Below the pieces are notes generated by a model that made no database searches, had not been told where the DNA came from, and saw nothing but the letters and a program-made list of their open reading frames with translations. From Geomesophilobacter sediminis (GTDB lineage Bacteria; Desulfobacterota; Desulfuromonadia; Geobacterales; Geobacteraceae): 64,000 nt of DNA. Where the stretch lies: the NCBI RefSeq assembly GCF_016458275.1, contig NZ_JAEMHM010000009.1, positions 62,001-126,000 on the forward strand. Reading direction: 5' to 3'. This document shows positions 61,115-64,000 of the stretch, in pieces. A program made the translations under genes and the position numbers. The stretch's first letter is position 1; every line of letters begins with the position of its first letter.

Positions 61115-61387
61115 TCACTTCAGGCCGGGGGACTCGTCGGCGTGCTCCGGGTAACAGAGGCGGAAGTTGAGAAAGGCGAAGAGATTCACTGCGAAGAGGT
61201 GCGTGTCGCCCATTGACGTGGAACGCCAACCGGGATGCAGCGCGTGAACCTCAGCAAAATCAGGCCACCAGGCTTGCCGCTCGCTCCAGTCCGCCAGTGC
61301 GGTAAAACCCGGGTCGGCGAAGACGGTTCCGCCGGGAATGGTAAGCCGTGATCCAAAGTAATCGTTGATTCGATCGTGGGTGATCAT
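61115..61387 (-). CDS. Small hypothetical protein, 90 residues
   Basis: I recognise no family. A soluble, Trp/Phe-rich protein (LADWSERQAWWPDFAEVH, LFAVNLFAFLNFRLCYPEH). The ATG at 61387 is preceded by GGAGATAAAGG, a good ribosome binding site. Monocistronic, between a repeat-filled gap and the EmrB-type gene. Confidence 0.6.
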   Translation of the reverse strand: MITHDRINDYFGSRLTIPGGTVFADPGFTALADWSERQAWWPDFAEVHALHPGWRSTSMGDTHLFAVNLFAFLNFRLCYPEHADESPGLK

Positions 61388-61440
61388 CCTTTATCTCCGA
61401 TAGAAATTGCCGCAGCGCGGTACCTATAAACCGGTTCTAA

Positions 61441-61468
61441 TGCGCGCCTGAAAAGGCGCTCCCACAGA
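61441..61468. repeat. REP-like unit (family 1), inverted
   Basis: GCGCGCCTGAAAAGGCGCTC followed by CCACAG, a divergent copy of the family-1 unit. Confidence 0.75.
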
Positions 61469-61521
61469 GTGAGCAACTCATCTGCCGGGTCGCCAAAGAA
61501 GTTCCGCCCAGATCCCGGGCA

Positions 61522-63075
61522 TCAGTGCGCCGCGATCCCTCCGGCGCCGGGAGTGCCTCTTTTCAACAGCAGCAGGAAGGGGAGCACGACCAGAAAGGCG
61601 ATCCCAAGCACCCAGAAGATCCGGTTGCAGGAGAGGATCGCCGCCTGCTGCTGAACGATCCGGTACAGCATGGCAAGGCCCATCCGGTCGGCGCTCACCG
61701 GGTCGAGCCCCCGGGCCGCAAACCCCTGGGCCAGGGACTGGGCCTTCTGCTGGTAAACCGGGTTGTACGGGTTGATCTGCCCCACCATCTGGGTCTGCTG
61801 CACCTGGGAAAAGCGGGACAGCATGGTCGCCGTCGCCGCGATCCCCACGCTCCCTCCGATGTTGCGCAAGAGGCTGAAGAGCCCGGTGGCGTCCCCCATC
61901 TGCTCCGGCTTGATGCCGCCGAGGGTGAGGGTGGTGAGCGGGACGAAGAGAAGCGCCATCCCTACGCCGGCGAGGACCCTTGGGCCGATGAAGTCGGCGT
62001 AGGCAACGTCGAGGGGGAAGCCGCGATAAATGAACATGGACCACGCCGATACGATGAGCCCGGCGGCGACGATTTTCCTTCCGTCCAGCTTGCTGCTCGC
62101 TACGGCGGCGGCCGGCATCAAGAGCAAGGTCGCCATGCCACCGGGCGCAAGCACCATCCCCGCCTGGGTCGCGGTGTACCCCATCATGCTCTGCAAAAGA
62201 AGCGGGATCAGCATGAGCGACCCGTAGAGGCCGAAGCCGGCGATGAACATGACCAGGTTGCCCGCCGAAAAGCCGACATCCTTGAAAAGCCGCAGGTTGA
62301 CGATCGGGTGCGGGTGTTTCAGCTCCACGTAGACCATGAGGAGCAGGGTTACCACGGAAAGAACCGAACAGCCGACGATGAACGGCGAGCTGAACCAGTC
62401 GTCCTGCTGCCCCTTGTCCAAAACGATCTGGAGCGCACCGATTCCCACGGTCAAGAAGAGGAGTCCCAGGTAGTCGACCTGGGCGCGGGCCCGCTTCAGG
62501 TAGGGGGGATCGAAGACGAAGGTCCCCACCATTAAAAGCGCCACGATGCCGACCGGGACGTTGATGTAGAAGATCCAGCGCCAGCTCAGGTTGTCGGTGA
62601 TCCACCCCCCCAGCGCGGGGCCGATGATCGGGCCGAACATCACCCCGACGCCGAAGATCGCATTCCCCATCGCCTGCTGGTTTTTGGGGAAGCTTTCCAG
62701 AAGGATCGCCTGGCTGATCGGGATCAGTGCCCCGCCGGCCGCCCCCTGGACCACCCGGAAGAAGATGAGGGTGGCGAGGTTGGGTGCCGCGCCGCACAAA
62801 AGCGAGGCGAGGGTGAAGAGGACGGTGCAGGTCATCAGGAAGCGTTTTCTGCCGAACATGCGGGAGAGCCAGCCGGTGATGGGGAGCACCACGGCGTTGC
62901 TTACCATGTAGGAGGTGAGCACCCAGGTCACCTCGTCGGTCCCTGCGTTGAGACTCCCCTGCATGCTCGGCAGGGCTACGTTGGCGACCGAGGTGTCGAT
63001 CACCTCCATGAGCGCCGGCAGCATCACCGCGAGCGCGATCACCCATTTGTTGGTTCCGGTTTCTTGTTCCGACAT
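61522..63075 (-). CDS. emrB: DHA2 family MFS multidrug exporter (EmrB/QacA)
   Basis: A 517-residue, 14-helix drug:proton antiporter. The start MSEQETGTNKWVIALAVML leads into helix 1 (PALMEVIDTSVANVALPSMQGSL, motif D1 of the DHA2 family), followed by GWLSRMFGRKRFLM (motif A) and GPIIGPALGGWITDNLSWRWIF (motif C) in adjoining blocks. Downstream partner of the HlyD-type adaptor gene at 63141; together they form an EmrAB-like pump. AAAGGA precedes the ATG. Confidence 0.94.
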   Translation of the reverse strand: MSEQETGTNKWVIALAVMLPALMEVIDTSVANVALPSMQGSLNAGTDEVTWVLTSYMVSNAVVLPITGWLSRMFGRKRFLMTCTVLFTLASLLCGAAPNLATLIFFRVVQGAAGGALIPISQAILLESFPKNQQAMGNAIFGVGVMFGPIIGPALGGWITDNLSWRWIFYINVPVGIVALLMVGTFVFDPPYLKRARAQVDYLGLLFLTVGIGALQIVLDKGQQDDWFSSPFIVGCSVLSVVTLLLMVYVELKHPHPIVNLRLFKDVGFSAGNLVMFIAGFGLYGSLMLIPLLLQSMMGYTATQAGMVLAPGGMATLLLMPAAAVASSKLDGRKIVAAGLIVSAWSMFIYRGFPLDVAYADFIGPRVLAGVGMALLFVPLTTLTLGGIKPEQMGDATGLFSLLRNIGGSVGIAATATMLSRFSQVQQTQMVGQINPYNPVYQQKAQSLAQGFAARGLDPVSADRMGLAMLYRIVQQQAAILSCNRIFWVLGIAFLVVLPFLLLLKRGTPGAGGIAAH

Positions 63076-63140
63076 GGGAAGTCCTTTTGATTCAGCCCTC
63101 TCCCAGAGGGAGAGGGAGGTACGGTCTCACGCAATTACAG

Positions 63141-64000
63141 CTAGGAAAGGTGGAGCAGGTCGCGGATGATGGCTCCGGTTGAGCGCTCCACCTGGATCTC
63201 GGGGGTCACGCTCATGCCGACCCGCAACGCGCTCTGCAGCTGGTCGGCACGGTCGATGGCGATCTTCACCGGCACCCGCTGCACCACCTTCACGTAGTTG
63301 CCGGTGGCGTTCTCCGGAGGGAGAAGCGAGAAGGCGGCGCCGGTTCCGGCCATGACGCTTTCCACCTTGCCGGTGAACTCCCTTCCGGGATAGGCATCGA
63401 CGCGGAAGATGACCTTCTGGCCGGGACGGACGTGGGTCAGCTGGCTTTCCTTGTAATTCGCGGTGATCCACGCCTGGGACAGCGGCACCACGGCCAGAAG
63501 CGGCTGCCCCGACTGGACCCGGTTCCCCGGCTCCACCGCCTTGCGGGTGACGTAGCCGTCGGCCGGGGCACAGATTCTCGTGTAGGAAAGGTTCAGCTGT
63601 TCCTGCTCCAGGGCCGAGCGGCGCTGCGCCTCGCGCGCGCCGGGGCGTCCCTTGCCGACCAGGCCGACGGACGCCTGGGCTCGGCGCACCCCTTCCTTCG
63701 CCTCCTGGACCTGGGCCGCCGCGACGGTCTCGTCGGTCCGGCGCCGGTCCAACTGCTCGGCCGGCATCACCTCGCGCTGCACCAGCGCCTCGGCGCGCTT
63801 TCTATCGAGCTGCGCCTGGGCGAGCTGAGCCTCGGCCCGTTCCAACTGGGCCTGGGCGGCCGCTACCTGGGCAAGGTCGCCGGCAGTATCGTTGCGGGTG
63901 ACATCCAGATCCGCCTGGGCGGTCGCCACCCGCACCGCGTAGTCACGGTTGTCCAGCACCACCAGGAGATCCCCCTTGTGGACGAACTGGTTGTCCTGGA
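63141..64000 (-). CDS. emrA: EmrA-like HlyD family adaptor (5' end beyond window)
   Basis: Periplasmic adaptor of the EmrAB-type pump. The frame is open through base 64000, so the N-terminus (membrane anchor) is missing; about 286 residues are seen. The visible part begins in the lipoyl domain (KGDLLVVLDNRDYAVRVATA), continues through a coiled-coil hairpin with LAQVAAAQAQLERAEAQLAQ, returns to the second lipoyl half (LSYTRICAPADGYVTRKAVEPG) and the beta-barrel (KVIFRVDAYPGREFTGKVES). It lies 65 nt upstream of emrB; the gap contains a fragment of the family-3 repeat (CCTCTCCCAGAGGGAGAGGG). Confidence 0.93.
   Translation of the reverse strand, partial: QDNQFVHKGDLLVVLDNRDYAVRVATAQADLDVTRNDTAGDLAQVAAAQAQLERAEAQLAQAQLDRKRAEALVQREVMPAEQLDRRRTDETVAAAQVQEAKEGVRRAQASVGLVGKGRPGAREAQRRSALEQEQLNLSYTRICAPADGYVTRKAVEPGNRVQSGQPLLAVVPLSQAWITANYKESQLTHVRPGQKVIFRVDAYPGREFTGKVESVMAGTGAAFSLLPPENATGNYVKVVQRVPVKIAIDRADQLQSALRVGMSVTPEIQVERSTGAIIRDLLHLS

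Overview
The window reads as a GC-rich chromosomal segment (by eye about 60-65% G+C, apart from one island) of an anaerobic deltaproteobacterium. It is most like the Geobacteraceae / Desulfuromonadales. This rests on the oxygen-independent (cobalt-early) cobalamin pathway, a cation:acetate symporter with its DUF485 partner, a heme-motif GGDEF protein, a large PAS/PocR hybrid kinase, and many short dispersed palindromic repeats. The genus assignment is inference; no rRNA gene is present.

Layout. (1) 1-10031, minus strand: a nearly complete cobalamin operon, transcribed cbiX-cbiC-cbiD-cbiET-cbiL-cbiF-cbiG-[GxxExxY cassette]-cbiH/cbiP fusion-cbiB (cut by the window edge). Several junctions overlap by 1-4 nt. 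A yqaA-like membrane protein and an M16 peptidase lie just upstream on the same strand. (2) 11850-13228: a DAHP synthase gene (aroF type) preceded by a 26-codon leader peptide packed with Phe/Tyr/Trp codons and a terminator, a textbook attenuation layout. (3) 13229-29427: housekeeping genes (methyltransferase, U32 peptidase, Hsp33, cyclase, RluA synthase, Nudix hydrolase, FKBP, glutamate dehydrogenase, ferritin-like protein, NDUFA9-like protein, tadA, GGDEF) separated by repeat-filled gaps. Also here are an extracytoplasmic 27-cysteine repeat protein and a second GxxExxY cassette. (4) 29428-33420: tRNA-Ser(CGA), then an AT-richer island with an AAA+ ATPase / cytoplasmic subtilase pair behind a palindrome-covered promoter. 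This is the best candidate for an undescribed or poorly described system. (5) 33539-38206: hypothetical genes, a 21-bp repeat region, and an SDR reductase with an Rrf2 regulator sharing a common operator. (6) 38339-44540: marR with a three-gene RND efflux operon, again with a shared operator. (7) 44871-53534: an EF-hand/Ser-rich protein, a 1333-residue hybrid kinase, and acetate symporter + DUF485 + IclR regulator. (8) 53789-64000: a yhiI-rbbA-yhhJ-type ABC exporter operon, a PAS/HD-GYP protein, a small hypothetical, and an EmrB/EmrA-type DHA2 exporter whose EmrA gene runs off the right edge.

Recurring theme. At least four families of short palindromic repeats, plus two roughly 550-bp TIR cassettes carrying PD-(D/E)XK-like GxxExxY genes, have colonised the gaps. 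In places they have entered coding sequence: REP units form the linker of the CbiH-CbiP fusion, an inverted repeat encodes the last residues and stop of CbiG, and a repeat forms the RND pump tail. All family assignments come from reading motifs; no database search was run.
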